A stretch of DNA of 38,527 nucleotides from Streptococcus pseudopneumoniae (GTDB lineage: Bacteria > Bacillota > Bacilli > Lactobacillales > Streptococcaceae), in assembly GCF_001072375.1 (NCBI RefSeq), contig NZ_JVKV01000068.1, positions 1 through 38,527 on the forward strand, given 5' to 3'. Under the pieces are notes generated by a model, which did no database searches, was not told the origin of the DNA, and saw only the letters and a list, made by a program, of their open reading frames with translations. Shown piece after piece: positions 38,175 to 38,527 of the stretch. Positions within the stretch are counted from its first letter, which is position 1; every line of letters starts with the position of its first letter. A program made the position numbers and the translations under genes.

Positions 38175-38527
38175 ATGAGTAAATTAACATTAAGCCCAAA
38201 TAAACTTGCTTGTATGCAAAAACTCTCTGATGAGAATGGTATCATCTCAGCTCTCGCCTTTGACCAACGTGGTGCTTTGAAACGCCTCATGGCTCAATAC
38301 CAAACAGAAGAGCCAACAGTTGCTCAAATGGAAGAACTTAAAGTATTGGTAGCGGATGAATTGACAAAATACGCTTCATCTATGCTTCTTGACCCTGAGT
38401 ACGGACTTCCAGCTACAAAAGCTCTTGATCCAAAAGCTGGTCTTCTCCTTGCTTATGAAAAAACAGGTTACGACACAACAAGTACAAAACGTTTGCCAGA
38501 CTGCTTGGATGTTTGGTCTGCAAAACG
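38175..38527 (+). CDS. lacD: Tagatose-1,6-bisphosphate aldolase, 5' part
   Basis: The first 117 residues of a LacD-family class I aldolase, cut by the window end. [20 protein letters not shown], '[18 protein letters not shown]', [13 protein letters not shown] and [15 protein letters not shown] are standard LacD motifs; the Schiff-base lysine lies beyond the edge. The full protein is normally about 325 residues. AAGGAAG lies seven bases before ATG 38175. It would split tagatose-1,6-bisphosphate to dihydroxyacetone phosphate and glyceraldehyde-3-phosphate, completing catabolism of the sugar processed by AgaS. A kinase (LacC type) is not in the window. Confidence 0.9.
   Translation, partial: MSKLTLSPNKLACMQKLSDENGIISALAFDQRGALKRLMAQYQTEEPTVAQMEELKVLVADELTKYASSMLLDPEYGLPATKALDPKAGLLLAYEKTGYDTTSTKRLPDCLDVWSAK

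Overview
The window is chromosomal DNA of a mitis-group Streptococcus (S. mitis, S. oralis, S. infantis or a close pneumococcal relative). The evidence is gene order: an UPF0324 gene, araT-recO-plsX-acpP, a small bacteriocin region, comAB, the full purine operon, strH, a GntR regulator, bgaC with a mannose-family PTS, and agaS. This matches the early chromosome of S. pneumoniae. One difference is that agaS is followed here by a tagatose-bisphosphate aldolase gene (lacD type). Codon use is low-GC Firmicute throughout, with no rRNA or tRNA genes and no intact insertion sequence.

Layout. 1-2887 is a patchy region. It holds a mitis-group intergenic repeat that abuts the end of an UPF0324 membrane protein gene (minus strand), a likely small RNA unit, a RelE/DinJ-type toxin-antitoxin pair, and the frameshifted remains of a MobC mobilisation gene beside another repeat end. 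2888-6055 is a tightly coupled housekeeping run: aromatic aminotransferase, RecO, PlsX and acyl carrier protein. 6056-8405 is the most unusual part. Three tandem 16-residue cationic, aromatic peptides sit on repeated leader sequences. They are followed by a BlpU-like double-glycine bacteriocin and a series of tiny membrane (immunity-like) proteins, a second double-glycine bacteriocin missed by length cut-offs, a very short double-glycine peptide, and a decayed duplicate of the first cassette. These lie directly before comA-comB, the C39-peptidase ABC exporter that cuts and secretes double-glycine peptides.

12037-27322 is the purine biosynthesis cluster (purC, L, F, M, N, H, D, E, K, B) with a ketopantoate-reductase-like gene and a small conserved protein between purK and purB. 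PurBox-like sites lie upstream of purC and purD, and a heavily folded 240-base leader precedes purE. 27329-38527 is a host-glycan module. It contains the surface-anchored exo-beta-N-acetylhexosaminidase StrH (minus strand), a HutC-type GntR regulator (minus strand), then a rightward operon of BgaC beta-galactosidase, PTS IIB-IIC-IID-IIA, AgaS sugar isomerase and the start of a lacD aldolase. CcpA cre sites fall just downstream of the strH and bgaC -10 boxes. Together the enzymes trim terminal galactose and N-acetylglucosamine from glycans, import the sugar and feed it to the tagatose pathway.
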